From Entoloma clypeatum (lineage: Eukaryota > Basidiomycota > Agaricomycetes > Agaricales > Entolomataceae): a stretch of 64,000 bases of DNA. Below are positions 1 to 9,295 of the stretch, piece after piece. The stretch spans positions 248,001-312,000 of the forward strand of contig OY751495.1 of NCBI GenBank assembly GCA_963565915.1, written 5' to 3'. The notes beneath the pieces are model-generated. The model saw nothing but the letters and a program-made list of their open reading frames with translations. It had not been told where the DNA came from and made no database searches. The position numbers and the translations under genes were made by a program. Every line of letters starts with the position of its first letter. The stretch's first letter is position 1.

Positions 1-819
1 CAGAAGCAAGACGACAAATGGCACCCCATCGCATTCTTGTCGCAGACCATGTCCGCGGCCGAACAGAATTACGAGATATACGACAAGGAACTCCTGGCGG
101 TCATGGAAGCATTAAAAGATTGGAGACACTATCTGCTTGAAGCCAGGGAACGTTTCGAGATCTTGACCGATCACAAGAATCTGGAATATTTCCGTCGTCC
201 TCAGGACCTAAATCAACGACAGCGACGCTGGAAAATGAAGTTACAAGACTATGACTTCGATGTACAGCATGTACCTGGCAAGACCAATGCAAAAGCGGAC
301 ATCCTGTCATGCTTACCCTGGTATGAAGCGGAACTCGAACCACAGGACAGTGACCAGATGCTCAAGGAGGGACTATTCTTGAAACGGTTGGAATCAGAAG
401 ATGTGGTACAAATGGAGATGTTCACGGAGGAACAATTCTTTGAAGAGGGTGAAACATCTGATTCCATCAAAATTGGAAACGTCACAACCATTGAAAATCT
501 GTGGATCACACGCATCAAGGGTTCAAACCGCATGGAGACAGAAGTAGCGCAGGGCCTAAAAAAGAATCCTCATTGGTATCAGCAAGAGAATGGGATCACC
601 TACGCAGGAGAACGAGTCTATGTCCCGCCAGACCCACAATTACGACAAGAATTGATGTTTGAGTCACACGATGCACCAGTGGCGGGACATCCAGGACAGT
701 ACCGGACACACGAACTCCTCACTCGCACCTACTGGTGGCCTACCATACTGCATGATGTGAAGAAGTATGTCATGGGAAGACATAGGAATCGACGTTGTGG
801 GACCGATACCAGAATCTGA
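1..819 (+). pseudogene. gypsy-1 pol: RNase H and start of integrase (broken)
   Basis: The frame is open from the window edge. Residues near the start (DKELLAVMEALKDWRHYL, FEILTDHKNLEYF) are the Ty3-type RNase H that degrades the RNA strand during reverse transcription. After a linker comes the start of the integrase zinc-binding domain, with a His motif (GHPGQYRTHELL) and the WWP signature. The following CxxC pair, present in gypsy-2 at about 63080-63090, is missing because about 86 bp are deleted near position 771; the last 16 or so residues are therefore out of frame. RT lies upstream, outside the window. Confidence 0.9.
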
Positions 820-1369
820 TGGAAAAAACGCAATTCTGGTCATCACAGATAGACATTCAAAGATGCTTCACCTCATTCCGACAACCGTGGAACTATCAGC
901 GGAAGGATTAGCCAAGATCTATCGGGATCAGATATGGAAGCTTCATGGGATCCCAAAGAAGATCATCAGCGATAGGGGACCACAGTTCGCCGCGAAGTTC
1001 ATGGAGATACTCTGCCGCATGCTAGGGATCAAGAGGAACCTGTCCACCGCATATCACCCACAGACTGATGGACAGGCCGAGCGATCACATCAGGAGACAG
1101 AAGCGTTCTTACAAAACTTTGTCAACCATCTACAGGATGATTGGGCTGAATGGATCGCAATCACAGAGTTCCAGTACAATGACAAGGAACATCAGGCGAC
1201 GAAGCACACCCCATTTTACCTCAACTACGGTTTACATCCATGGAAGGGAGAGCTCGTGTTAGAAGATACCAATCCGGCTGCCAACGACTTCTTGAAAAAA
1301 CTCAAACAGGCACGAGAAGAAGCCAATGCTGCGCTGAAACAAGCACAGGATCAGATGAAGAAGACAGTT
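767..1369 (+). pseudogene. gypsy-1 pol: integrase catalytic core (broken)
   Basis: DDE integrase core in a different frame from the preceding segment because of the deletion near 771. Visible catalytic elements: first Asp in GIDVVGPIPE, second Asp in IISDRGPQF, Glu in DGQAERSHQE, followed by the usual TPFYLNYG motif. The frame stops within four codons of 1370, where copia-1 begins; the true continuation is at 7156 after the target duplication CAGTT (1365-1369 and 7151-7155). Compared with gypsy-2, which has no insertion here, the junction is exact. Confidence 0.92.
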
Positions 1370-1678
1370 TGTTGAAGTTCCACCTGGGCGTTAGCCACAG
1401 ATGTACTGAGCAACCAGCTACAGTGGAAGTACTCTACATAACCGTTCTAGCCACTTACATGGTTTGGAAGGGGTGAGGCTGGTGAGAGTGGTTGAGGCTG
1501 GTAAGAGCGATGGAGCTGGTTAAGAGTCAAGAGACAACTTATTGATATTGACAGTTTCCTGGTCTTATATACTGTACTACTGTTTGTACCAACCAAACAA
1601 GTATGTAATGAAGATATGTAAAGGTCACGTGATGTAATCTAATCTAATCTAATCTACGTGATGGGAAAAGTTTCAACA
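1370..1678 (-). repeat. copia-1 3' LTR
   Basis: 309-bp LTR ending in TTCAACA at 1678; starts TGTTGAAG at 1370 on the + strand. It carries a run of ATCTA units near 1638-1657. It differs from the other LTR (6842-7150) at four transitions, three of them in CpG context. Confidence 0.96.
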
Positions 1679-1685
1679 CCCCCCC
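1679..1685 (-). other. copia-1 polypurine tract
   Basis: Seven consecutive G on the minus strand (C on +) directly abut the 3' LTR. This is the expected place for the plus-strand primer of reverse transcription. Confidence 0.85.
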
Positions 1686-1753
1686 ATATTTAGTACATAC
1701 TTCTAAATACATCTTACTTTTTCCCACATATATATATAGGTACTCTGTTTCGC

Positions 1754-2512
1754 CTAGCTTTTTATCAATCCGAAGTATGGGATAAACTTGGAAAAGAGGA
1801 TTTTTCCCAGATTCTTAGTTAAAAGGTCTGCAGGGTTGTTCACTCCTTCAATGAATTCGACCGTAATTATCCCTTCGGAGACTTTTTCTCTGACGAAGTG
1901 GAATCGCACGTCAATGTGCTTGGATCGCTTCTCAGTTACAGGGTTGGATGCGATGAAGACGGAGCCGTTGTTATCTCCGTAGATCGGTACTGATCCGATC
2001 TGCATTCCAAGTTCGGCAAGCATGCTTCTCAGCCATGTTGCTGCGCGACTGCAGTCTGATAACGCCATATACTCTGCTTCTGTGGAAGAGAGGGCGATGG
2101 TCTTTTGCGCCGATGATACCCATGTCACTGCTCCAGATGCCAGTGATATGAAGAAGCCAGTGGTAGACCTCCTCGTGTTTTCATCTGACGCCCAGTCGGA
2201 GTCTGTGAATGCATAGATTCCTTTCCCTGAGTCACCATCATACATGATTGCGTAATTTTTTGTCGCTTTCAGATACCTGCAAATATCCCTAGCCACTTCT
2301 AAGTGGCGTTTGGTGGGATTTGCGGAAAATTGCGACATTTTGATCACGGCAAAACAGATGTCTGGCCTTGTTCCAATCATCAGATATAGAAGTGATCCGA
2401 TGACGGATTGGTACTTTGATCGAAGTTCTGCATTGGGTTCATCTTCGGACATCATGGGTTTGTAGCCCGTAGGAAGTGGGGTATGGGTGGCGTTAGATTC
2501 GCTCATCCCCAT
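1754..2512 (-). pseudogene. copia-1 pol: RNase H domain (separated by in-frame TGA)
   Basis: C-terminal part of the copia-1 polyprotein, in the same frame as the RT and Gag-integrase segments. It begins just after TGA at 2513-2515. Motifs: RPDICFAVIKMSQF (RT connection region), AFTDSDWASDENTRRSTTG and SSTEAEYMALSD (RNase H catalytic Asp/Glu), DNNGSVFIASNP, and KHIDVRFHFVRE followed by NPADLLTK, all characteristic of Ty1/copia RNase H. The stop at 2513 falls where copia proteins normally have Arg between the RT connection and the SxxT motif, consistent with CGA to TGA. Confidence 0.93.
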
Positions 2513-3499
2513 TCATTCGAGTATTTTCTCAAGGTAAGGTACTTGATCGATGAAGATACGTTTCCCGCATTGCCTTATTTGGATAGAGAGAAATTCTTTT
2601 GGTTCCCCATCAGGCACAAGGTGCCCTAGGTCCCTACATTCCCATGTGGTCATGAAGGCCTTCTTTTTCTCTAGCGTATATTCCCGGTTTGTGCCGAGAA
2701 AAGCAGAGTCGTCGACATAGATGACGGCGATTACAATTTCCCCGTTGGTACTTTTGTGAATGAACACTCCCGCATCGGAGTGAAGCCGGACAAAGCCGAG
2801 CTTTTTCATGGAGGAATCAAGTTCCCTCCACCAGGCTAATGCGGCCTGCTTAAGTCCATATAGAGCTTTGAATAGTTGGTACACGAGGTGTTCTTTCCCT
2901 TTTACTATGTAGCCCTCAGGCTGTCGCATGTAAATGACTTCACGGAGCGTTCCATAGAGGAAGGCTGATGAGACGTCCAAAAGTGTCATGAACCACCCTT
3001 CAAGGGCTGTCAATGCCAGTATTAGTCGGACGGTTTCATATCTTACGACTGGTGAGAAGATCTGATCAAAGTCGATCCCTTCTACCTGTGAAAAGCCTTT
3101 TGCGACAAGGCGTGCTTTCAGACGCCCGTCGGATTTTTCGTTATAGACCCATTTGTTCCTTAGAGCTTTCCTCCCTGCAGGCAGGGGTACTAGCTCCGTG
3201 ATCACCCCGCGGCGTTTGAGCATGTCTAGCTCTTTACGTTCAGCCGCATACCAGTCTTCTTTATTTGGAAGAGGGTATATGTCTTTATGGGACATGTCGA
3301 CAATGCCATCTTGGACTGATATCGCCTCCATCAGGAGGTCATTCATCCATGCCGTTTGACCGCCCAATCTCTGTCTTCGATCTAATTTTTCAAGATCAGA
3401 CGCTGGAGTGTCTTCCCCATAGATGCTTCCTGGCATCTTCCGAACTCGTCGTTCCCTGATCGGTCGATCTGGTACTTGCTTGGGTTCCGGAGTGGGTAC
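2513..3499 (-). pseudogene. copia-1 pol: reverse transcriptase (bounded by two in-frame TGA)
   Basis: Ty1/copia reverse transcriptase. The frame is open from the TGA at 3500-3502 to the TGA at 2513-2515, with the first ATG at 3436. Visible motifs: KARLVAKGFSQVEGIDF, FSPVVRYETVRLILAL, LDVSSAFLYG (first catalytic Asp), YGLKQAALAWW, and VIYVDDSAFLG (the YVDD catalytic box). No motif is missing, so only the two stops separate it from a complete 1584-codon polyprotein. Confidence 0.94.
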
Positions 3500-6400
3500 T
3501 CATGGTTCGTCATCAGGCTCACTGGCAGGCAATTCGTTGTCTGATTCAGGTTGATCTTGTTCAATGGGAAGTGGGTCATGAGGTGTTTCGTTGTGACTGT
3601 CATCGTCATTGCTGCCGGGAATGAGATCCTCAAACTCATCAGCCGGCTCTGGGTTTTCCATTTCTGGGTGGTTTTCTGGCAACGGGTCGATATGGCATCT
3701 AGGGTACTTGCTTTCATCAAAGATAGCTTTCCCTCCCATGAAAATCGTGTTGGTCTCAGGATCCATGAAGCGGTATCCTTTGACCCCTGGTTTCGATCTG
3801 AGATAAATCATCAATTGGGATCTTGATTCCAGGGAGTTCCTACGTTTCTCCTTTGGGATATATACATATGCTTGACATCCAAATACTCTGACGCTGGACA
3901 TGTCGGGGATCTCATTGGTCACCCTGAAGTAAGGGGTTTTCCATTCAAGACGCTGCATGGGGGTTCTGTTATAGAGAAATGCTGCGTGTTCCAAACAGAA
4001 TTCCCACCACATAGGCGGTAAGCATGCATCGAAGCGCAATGCCTGAGATTTTTCCCATAGTGTTCGATTGATCCTTTCTGCTCTACCATTCTGCTGGTGC
4101 TGATATGGGAGCGTGACGTCGATCAGAATTCCATGATCGGCAAGTACATCTTTGTATTCGTCAAATTCTCCACCTCCATCAACTCGCCACTTCTTAGGGG
4201 TAGCGGCAAATTGGTTCTGGATCATCGCAAGAAACTGTCTTAGTGCCGTGATGGCACCAGACTTTTTCCTAAGCAATACGACCCAGACATGAGATGAAAA
4301 ATCGTCCAAAAACGTGAGGAAGTATTTGTACTTGTGGTACGATGCCGTGGATATCTGTTTCAGGTCTGAATGAATCAGGTCAAAGGGTTTGACAGCCCTC
4401 GTCATTGAATTGGGATATGACTGATTCGGCATTTTCCCTTTGAGGCACCCCGTGCAGCTTTCCTGTGATTTCTCACGTACTAACGCCCTGGGTACTCCTT
4501 TGGTACTAGTGGGAATTTTATTAAGCGCCTGGTCATTTGGGTGGCCAAGACGTTTATGCCAGGTTTCAACAGTGATTTCGCTAGAGATCGCGTGGATTTG
4601 GTCATAGCGTATTTCAGTGTCTAACCAGTAAATGGTTTGTCCGATGAAATGAGGCGAAAACTGTATTTTGTTCAGCCCTTTAGAGATATTAATTTCTCCG
4701 CGCATTCCATCAACTTTGTAACCATGGTTAAGGAAGACGCCTAGGGACAATAGACATGTGTCCATATCCGGAATATAAAATACCGGTCGTAGGAGATGGG
4801 TTTTAGTTTCCCCATTTAGGGTATGCCGTACTGGAACGGCCCCAACTCCGAGTATCTCCAGTTTCTTTCCCTTTGCAGCTGTTTGGACAAATCGCTTAGC
4901 CTTGAGAGGCCTGTAGTATGCAAAGTCCTTGAACTCATGGGTAAAGTGTAATGAGGCACCGGAGTCTAAGATCCATTGTGCGCGTTCTTTTTCCTTACAG
5001 TGTGTGCATGACGCAAAGTGCTTTGTATATTTTTTATATAGATCGCTGTCAATATGATCCATACATTCTGCACTAGTACTAGCTAATATTTTACACGTCT
5101 GAAAGGAGGTGTTATTAGCTTTCCTTAATTGGTCAGATTCAGGAGAGGGAGATGACGAACCGTCAAGTTCAATAAGCCCATCTTCGAATTGTTCTGGCCC
5201 CATCCGCTTGCTTTGATGGTCTATGTCCATCATCTTCAGCGATTCTTCTATCGACGGGGCTACGCGACGCTGTTTAGCCGGCCTTTCGTCGATGTCAGGA
5301 ATGATGGTGTCTAGGATACGAAGGTTTGATCCAGAGGGATGAGCACCAATGTTCCGCGCGAGTTTGCAGATGTGATCGTTCTTTTTCCACGCAGACGGCT
5401 TGCCCGAAGGAAGCCCGGTGTACTGGGATGGAGGCGGGTTCATTCGCTGAAGGAGCGACTGCATCCTTGCGGAATCAGGCTGTGCGGTACTTGTTGTTTT
5501 CCCGCGACCAGTGACGGTGGTGAAGGACGGTGCCGGATGAGGGGGGAAGTGAATGGCAGGAGCAACAAACTCAACTGTTTCTTCCACATGGTCGGACGTG
5601 TTGTCCGCATTGTTAGCGCTTTTCTTCTGATTGCGCCAGCGTCCCTTTCCCTTCTTCTTCTCAGAAGCGGTACTTGGGTCGGCCGAGTTAGGCTGCTCGT
5701 CAGCATCGTTCTGCAAGGTACTCGGCTTCTGCTGCCTTTCCCATTTGGGGTCCTGCCCCTTTCGCTTTGTCCCGGAAATTTTCCGGGCCTGCTCATTGGA
5801 CGCACGAGTAGACCCGACCGCATACTTGCGCCGGTATTCAGAGATGATGCTTTCGGCGACGGCTTTGTAGGTGAAATCGTCGGTGTCGTAGACCTGGAAA
5901 AGAGCGGTGGAGAGTGACGACCAGGCGTCGGGAATTGCATTGGCCAGGATCATTGCCTGCATCAGATCGGGGACGACAAAGCTCGAATCGGCGAGCCGGG
6001 CGAAAAGAGACCCCAGGCGTTCAATTTCAGGCACGGGGTCGCGTCCAGACAGTTTGTAGGTGGCGGCGGCCTTGAAATCGCCGAAGATGATGGCCGGGGA
6101 TACCTTGGAGTAGGCATCCTTTAGCGTTTTCCACGCGCCAAGTGCCGAGGTGCTGTCTTTGATGTGTCGCCTGATCGCCTCAGAGACTTTCAGATGGATC
6201 GCTCCAAGGGCTGTGTCGTCGTCCCTAATCCAGGCCTTTTCTTCCTTGCAGAAGCCGGGCTGGTCAACAGTGGTAACCAGCACAGGGGGAGCAGCAGCAG
6301 TGGCCCCAGGGGTGGAGACCGTGGTGGTGAAGTCGGCGATGACAGGGCGGGTGATATCGCCAGAAACAAGGCGCCAGACTCCTTGATGGAGGAGGTAGGA

Positions 6401-6508
6401 CTTCATCCTTTCGGCCCAGCTTTGGTAGTCAATGCCGTCGAAGACGACGATGGAGTCGAGGGCGGAGCGAGAGGTAGACATTGTAGATGAATCTAAAAGG
6501 GTTCCCAA
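3500..6508 (-). CDS. copia-1 Gag-protease-integrase polyprotein (ends at premature TGA)
   Basis: 1002-residue frame starting at ATG (6506-6508). Residues about 1-300 are Gag of the copia type (WAERMKSYLL, then a lysine-rich tail); I see no CCHC knuckle. The aspartic protease motif DSGAS is near 515. The GAG-pre-integrase zinc site has His near 651/656 (HKRLGH) and Cys near 685/688. Integrase Asp is near 715 (IHSDL), Asp near 777 (RVDGGGEF) and Glu near 811 (GRAERINR). The product makes virus-like particles and integrates the cDNA. The TGA at 3500-3502 lies in the integrase-RT linker in the same frame as RT, so this is a nonsense mutation and not a domain boundary. Confidence 0.92.
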   Translation of the reverse strand: MGTLLDSSTMSTSRSALDSIVVFDGIDYQSWAERMKSYLLHQGVWRLVSGDITRPVIADFTTTVSTPGATAAAPPVLVTTVDQPGFCKEEKAWIRDDDTALGAIHLKVSEAIRRHIKDSTSALGAWKTLKDAYSKVSPAIIFGDFKAAATYKLSGRDPVPEIERLGSLFARLADSSFVVPDLMQAMILANAIPDAWSSLSTALFQVYDTDDFTYKAVAESIISEYRRKYAVGSTRASNEQARKISGTKRKGQDPKWERQQKPSTLQNDADEQPNSADPSTASEKKKGKGRWRNQKKSANNADNTSDHVEETVEFVAPAIHFPPHPAPSFTTVTGRGKTTSTAQPDSARMQSLLQRMNPPPSQYTGLPSGKPSAWKKNDHICKLARNIGAHPSGSNLRILDTIIPDIDERPAKQRRVAPSIEESLKMMDIDHQSKRMGPEQFEDGLIELDGSSSPSPESDQLRKANNTSFQTCKILASTSAECMDHIDSDLYKKYTKHFASCTHCKEKERAQWILDSGASLHFTHEFKDFAYYRPLKAKRFVQTAAKGKKLEILGVGAVPVRHTLNGETKTHLLRPVFYIPDMDTCLLSLGVFLNHGYKVDGMRGEINISKGLNKIQFSPHFIGQTIYWLDTEIRYDQIHAISSEITVETWHKRLGHPNDQALNKIPTSTKGVPRALVREKSQESCTGCLKGKMPNQSYPNSMTRAVKPFDLIHSDLKQISTASYHKYKYFLTFLDDFSSHVWVVLLRKKSGAITALRQFLAMIQNQFAATPKKWRVDGGGEFDEYKDVLADHGILIDVTLPYQHQQNGRAERINRTLWEKSQALRFDACLPPMWWEFCLEHAAFLYNRTPMQRLEWKTPYFRVTNEIPDMSSVRVFGCQAYVYIPKEKRRNSLESRSQLMIYLRSKPGVKGYRFMDPETNTIFMGGKAIFDESKYPRCHIDPLPENHPEMENPEPADEFEDLIPGSNDDDSHNETPHDPLPIEQDQPESDNELPASEPDDEP

Positions 6509-6828
6509 TCAGTGATGTGTTATGAATATGATTCAAGAAAACAATTAAATGATTCCTTATGACATATTCCCTTTAGGAATAGCGGTCACGGGAAAACCCT
6601 TTATATGTCAGAAACGTATAAGGTGCGATCAACGTTTCCACATGGAGTGTACTAGGTCAATCCCCTTAGGGACATCTCATGACAGGTACTTGTCGTAATG
6701 ACGTTCCCAGGTTCATATGTGAAGAAGTATGACTCAGAACCTAGATCTTTCGATCGGTTCTTTGCCAACCAGGGTAGAGTGGGCAGGTACTCGCTGTTGC
6801 CAGCGTTTCCCAAGTCCCTCTGCTATCC
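6509..6828 (-). other. copia-1 leader between primer site and Gag
   Basis: About 320 bp with no reading frame of note, between the 5' LTR/primer site and the Gag ATG. This is a normal untranslated leader; I see nothing else in it. Confidence 0.6.
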
Positions 6829-6841
6829 GGGGCCCATAACC
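6829..6841 (-). other. copia-1 primer-binding site (half initiator tRNA-Met)
   Basis: On the minus strand, GGTTATGGGCCCC follows the LTR directly. It is complementary to the anticodon arm of initiator tRNA-Met, the internal cleavage-type primer known from Drosophila copia, and not to a tRNA 3' end. Confidence 0.85.
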
Positions 6842-7150
6842 TGTTGAAGTTCCACCTGGGCGTTAGCCACAGATGTACTGAGCAACCAGCTACAGTGGAA
6901 GTACTCTACATAACCATTCTAGCCACTTACATGGTTTGGGAGGGGTGAGGCTGGTGAGAGCGGTTGAGGCTGGTAAGAGCGATGGAGCTGGTTAAGAGTC
7001 AAGAGACAACTTATTGATATTGACAGTTTCCTGGTCTTATATACTGTACTACTGTTTGTACCAACCAAACAAGTATGTAATGAAGATATGTAAAGGTCAC
7101 GTGATGTAATCTAATCTAATCTAATCTATGTGATGGGAAAAGTTTCAACA
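6842..7150 (-). repeat. copia-1 5' LTR
   Basis: 309 bp, TGTTGAAG...TTCAACA, about 98.7% identical to the LTR at 1370-1678 (four transitions). It is the promoter-bearing LTR for the minus-strand element. It abuts the target duplication CAGTT at 7151-7155. Confidence 0.96.
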
Positions 7151-7155
7151 CAGTT

Positions 7156-7623
7156 GACACACGGCGAAGTCCGTCTTGGGACTACCGCATCGGAGACAAG
7201 GTGTGGCTGGAAGGGACTAACATCAGGACCGATCGCCCCTCAAAGAAACTTGATGCACTCCGACATGGACCATTCAAAGTCCTAGAGAAGAAAGGAGCTA
7301 GCGCGTACCTTCTTGATCTTCCGAAGACTTGGAAGATGATTCACCCTGTGTTCAATGAGACCCTGTTGTCACCATATGAAACTCCGAAGTACGCCATCCA
7401 GAAAAAGAAACCAGCCCCTGATCCGATCATTGTCGAAGGACAAGAAGAGTACCATGTGTCTACAATCCTAGACTCTCGAAAGTTCCACGGAAAGATCCAG
7501 TACCTCGTCCAGTGGGAAGGATATGGTCCAGAAGAGAACACATGGGAACCTCAAGCTAATGTTCAGAACGCTCAAGATTTGATCCGTGATTTCCATCGGC
7601 AGAACCCGTCTCGCCCACGATAA
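7156..7623 (+). pseudogene. gypsy-1 pol: integrase C-terminus and chromodomain
   Basis: Continuation of the gypsy-1 integrase after the copia-1 insertion; in gypsy-2 the same sequence follows directly (63751 onward). It contains the GPF-type motif HGPFKVLEKKGASAYLLDLP and IHPVFNETLLSPY, then a chromodomain (EYHVSTILDSRK...QYLVQWEGYG with NTWEP). Chromodomains on integrases direct insertion to particular chromatin marks. Stop TAA at 7621-7623. No damage is visible in this part, but it is cut off from the rest of pol by copia-1. Confidence 0.93.
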
Positions 7624-7757
7624 AAGACAGCTCTCAGAATCCATAACAAGTATCGACCTCATCAGTCAACCACACACCGAGTTCCCCGCTCTAGTCCTTT
7701 TTCCTGCCCAATATAGCCTCCCCCTTCTTCTTCTATCTCTCAACCATCCTCGCCGCC

Positions 7758-8129
7758 ATGTCCAACACCGCCGTTACCTCCACCTCCACCACCGACATCA
7801 ACCCTGCCATCGCCGCCCTCATGAACGAAGCACTCTCCATGAGAGACCAAATCCATGCTCTCGAAACTTCCCTTGCCGACCTCCTCCATTGCCAGATGCA
7901 TATCTGGCTTCACTCGCTGTCCAATCTCCCCGTCGCCCCGACTCCCGAGGAAAAACAAATTCTCGGAAATTACACCAGCACCCTTGTCATCGAAAACCGA
8001 CACATTCGGCTGGCCATCAAAGGCCTCGAGCTCGCTGTAGCCATCAACGAGGAGTTGATATATGATTGGAGCCTCAAGGAAAGTCCGAACTGGTCCGATC
8101 CCGGCAACAACGAGGGATGGGGACAGTGA
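7758..8129 (+). CDS. small extra ORF at the 3' end of gypsy-1
   Basis: 123-residue frame starting at an ATG in good context, between the chromodomain stop and the polypurine tract/LTR. Ser/Thr-rich start, then a helical stretch (ALMNEALSMRDQIHALETSLADLL) likely to form a short coiled coil, and an acidic, Trp-containing end (SWLKESPNWSDPG-like). I do not recognise a family. Its position suggests an accessory ORF of this gypsy lineage, but gypsy-2 runs off the window before this point, so conservation cannot be tested here. It may instead be spurious. Confidence 0.45.
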   Translation: MSNTAVTSTSTTDINPAIAALMNEALSMRDQIHALETSLADLLHCQMHIWLHSLSNLPVAPTPEEKQILGNYTSTLVIENRHIRLAIKGLELAVAINEELIYDWSLKESPNWSDPGNNEGWGQ

Positions 8130-8150
8130 CTCTGTGAGGACACAGAGCTT

Positions 8151-8160
8151 GGAGAGGGGA
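8151..8160 (+). other. gypsy-1 polypurine tract
   Basis: GGAGAGGGGA ends three bases before the 3' LTR (TGTTACGG at 8164), the expected plus-strand primer. Confidence 0.75.
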
Positions 8161-8163
8161 ACA

Positions 8164-8553
8164 TGTTACGGACTCTACGGTATGAGGACCACGTCATATC
8201 TTTTACCTATCGGCCCGACTCGGCGCCCTCTTACGAACTCACTATGTCTAACCTCTACTTTCGCAACCTTCAATTCCCAGTCTGACTCATTACATTACTT
8301 CGTCATCCCCTTTAGTATACTTCGCTCCCGCGCTGACTCGCTTTCCGCAGTCAGCTTACTCACTGTACATAGCCTTCCGCAGTCGCCTTACTCATGCGCA
8401 CTGCCTTCCGCAGTACTGACTCATCCGCTACCGCCTATAGTCAGTACCTATATAAACCTCTTGTACTATAGTAGATTCCTTAGATTTGCTCTTCGCCTTT
8501 CCACTTTCCTGCATACTCTGCCCGAACCTTGGAACGGTTTGTTAAGCATAACA
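8164..8553 (+). repeat. gypsy-1 3' LTR
   Basis: 390-bp LTR with TGTTA...TAACA ends, the same family as 16989-17355 and 58570-58957. It has a TATA box (CTATATAAACC near 8449-8459), two exact TGACTCA sites (8283, 8417) and several partly repeated CCGCAGT blocks upstream of TATA. About 12 bp present in the other two LTRs (AGCAATCACTTT after AGATTT) are missing here near 8490, which removes most of the self-priming segment described for gypsy-2. Confidence 0.93.
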
Positions 8554-9295
8554 CTCCCACGCCCCCTCCCCTCCCGTTCTAAATCCAGCACCCGCCCCTC
8601 CAACTCCCCACACTGCCTCAACAACAGCTCCATCTCCCCCTTCACACCCTCCACCACCTCCCACCTCATCTCAACCCACGCACTCTCTGGGTTAATCCCG
8701 CATACACAGCTCACCCTGAGCGGGACATGTCTCCAGGTCGTGCAGCGTCTGTTCCAGCGCCTCATTGACCTCTTCCAAAGCTGTGGATTTCACCTCAAGG
8801 TTGGAGGAGCGCAGCTGGAGGGTCGTGATCATGTAGAGGTGTGTTTGGAGCTGGGATTGGGCGGTGGAGAGGGCTGGGGTAGGGGTGATGTCAGTGACAA
8901 GAAAGAAATACAGATGGAGCAGGACCACCGCACCTTCTTCGAGCCCGACGGCCTTTTGCCGCTCTGTATTGAGTTCCGCCAACACGTTCAGCTTCGGAGC
9001 TACTTCATAAGCCGGTGGTTCATCACCTTGTACTCTTCCAGGAGCGTCTCGAGGTGGGAAATGGGCACAGGATGCTGCCCCTTCTCGTCCTGGGTGTCTT
9101 CCTGAGTCTGTTCCAGCGTGTAACTAGCCTAAACGATGCAATTAGATCATGGGGGGGAGATATAAAAGACGAGGACGGAAAAATATACAACCATGTCAAA
9201 TTTGAGCGTGTCTTTGTGTCGACGGCTGTCTCATGCTGGGCAAGCGCCACGAGCTCTGCGTCTCGTGCACGGAGGAGGGCCGTAGTGGACCCATG
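8554..9295 (-). pseudogene. host coiled-coil protein gene, downstream exons
   Basis: Minus-strand exons with typical 50-60 nt GT-AG introns. From 9295 leftward: an exon reading TALLRARDAELVALAQHE, an intron ending CATCGTTTAG, an exon containing LETLLEEYK, an intron GTGCGG...CCCCAG, then SNLEVKSTALEEVNEALEQT, an intron ending AACCCAG, and an exon ending GELEGRVLDLERE. The heptad-like Leu/Glu/Arg pattern indicates a long coiled coil; I cannot name the protein. The gene is cut at 8553 by the gypsy-1 LTR and at 9295 by copia-2, so it is non-functional here. Its remaining 3' exons should lie beyond gypsy-1, outside the window. Confidence 0.7.

Larger units (their letters stand above)
1370..7150 (-). 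mobile_element. Ty1/copia retrotransposon 'copia-1' (complete, recent insertion)
   Basis: Full-length 5781-bp Ty1/copia element on the minus strand. It has two 309-bp LTRs with TGTTGAA...TTCAACA ends, a 5-bp target duplication CAGTT (1365-1369 / 7151-7155), a half-tRNA primer site next to the 5' LTR (right side) and a seven-G polypurine tract next to the 3' LTR (left side). The internal region holds one long reading frame in the order Gag, protease, integrase, RT, RNase H, interrupted only by two in-frame TGA codons. The LTRs differ at four positions, all transitions, so the insertion is young. It sits inside the integrase frame of gypsy-1, which fixes the order of insertions. Confidence 0.97.
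1..8553 (+). mobile_element. Ty3/gypsy chromovirus 'gypsy-1' (3' part), interrupted by copia-1
   Basis: The 3' two-thirds of a Ty3/gypsy LTR retrotransposon, entering the window inside RNase H. Order: RNase H, zinc-binding remnant, integrase core, [copia-1 insertion 1370-7150], integrase C-terminus with chromodomain, a small extra ORF, polypurine tract GGAGAGGGGA at 8151-8160, and the 3' LTR at 8164-8553. The integrase-RNase H-RT order and chromodomain place it with the chromoviruses. It is over 90% identical by eye to gypsy-2 at the right edge, so both are one family. It cannot be autonomous: an 86-bp deletion near 771, relative to gypsy-2, removes the integrase CxxC half and shifts the frame, and copia-1 splits the integrase. 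The right end abuts a host coiled-coil gene. Confidence 0.93.

Noticed and set aside
5326..5917. + strand ORFs inside copia-1
   Set aside because: Antisense shadows of the Gag region of the minus-strand polyprotein.
8062..9105. 347-codon + strand ORF across the gypsy LTR
   Set aside because: It runs through the LTR and antisense to the coiled-coil exons, with no ATG in good context and no domain.
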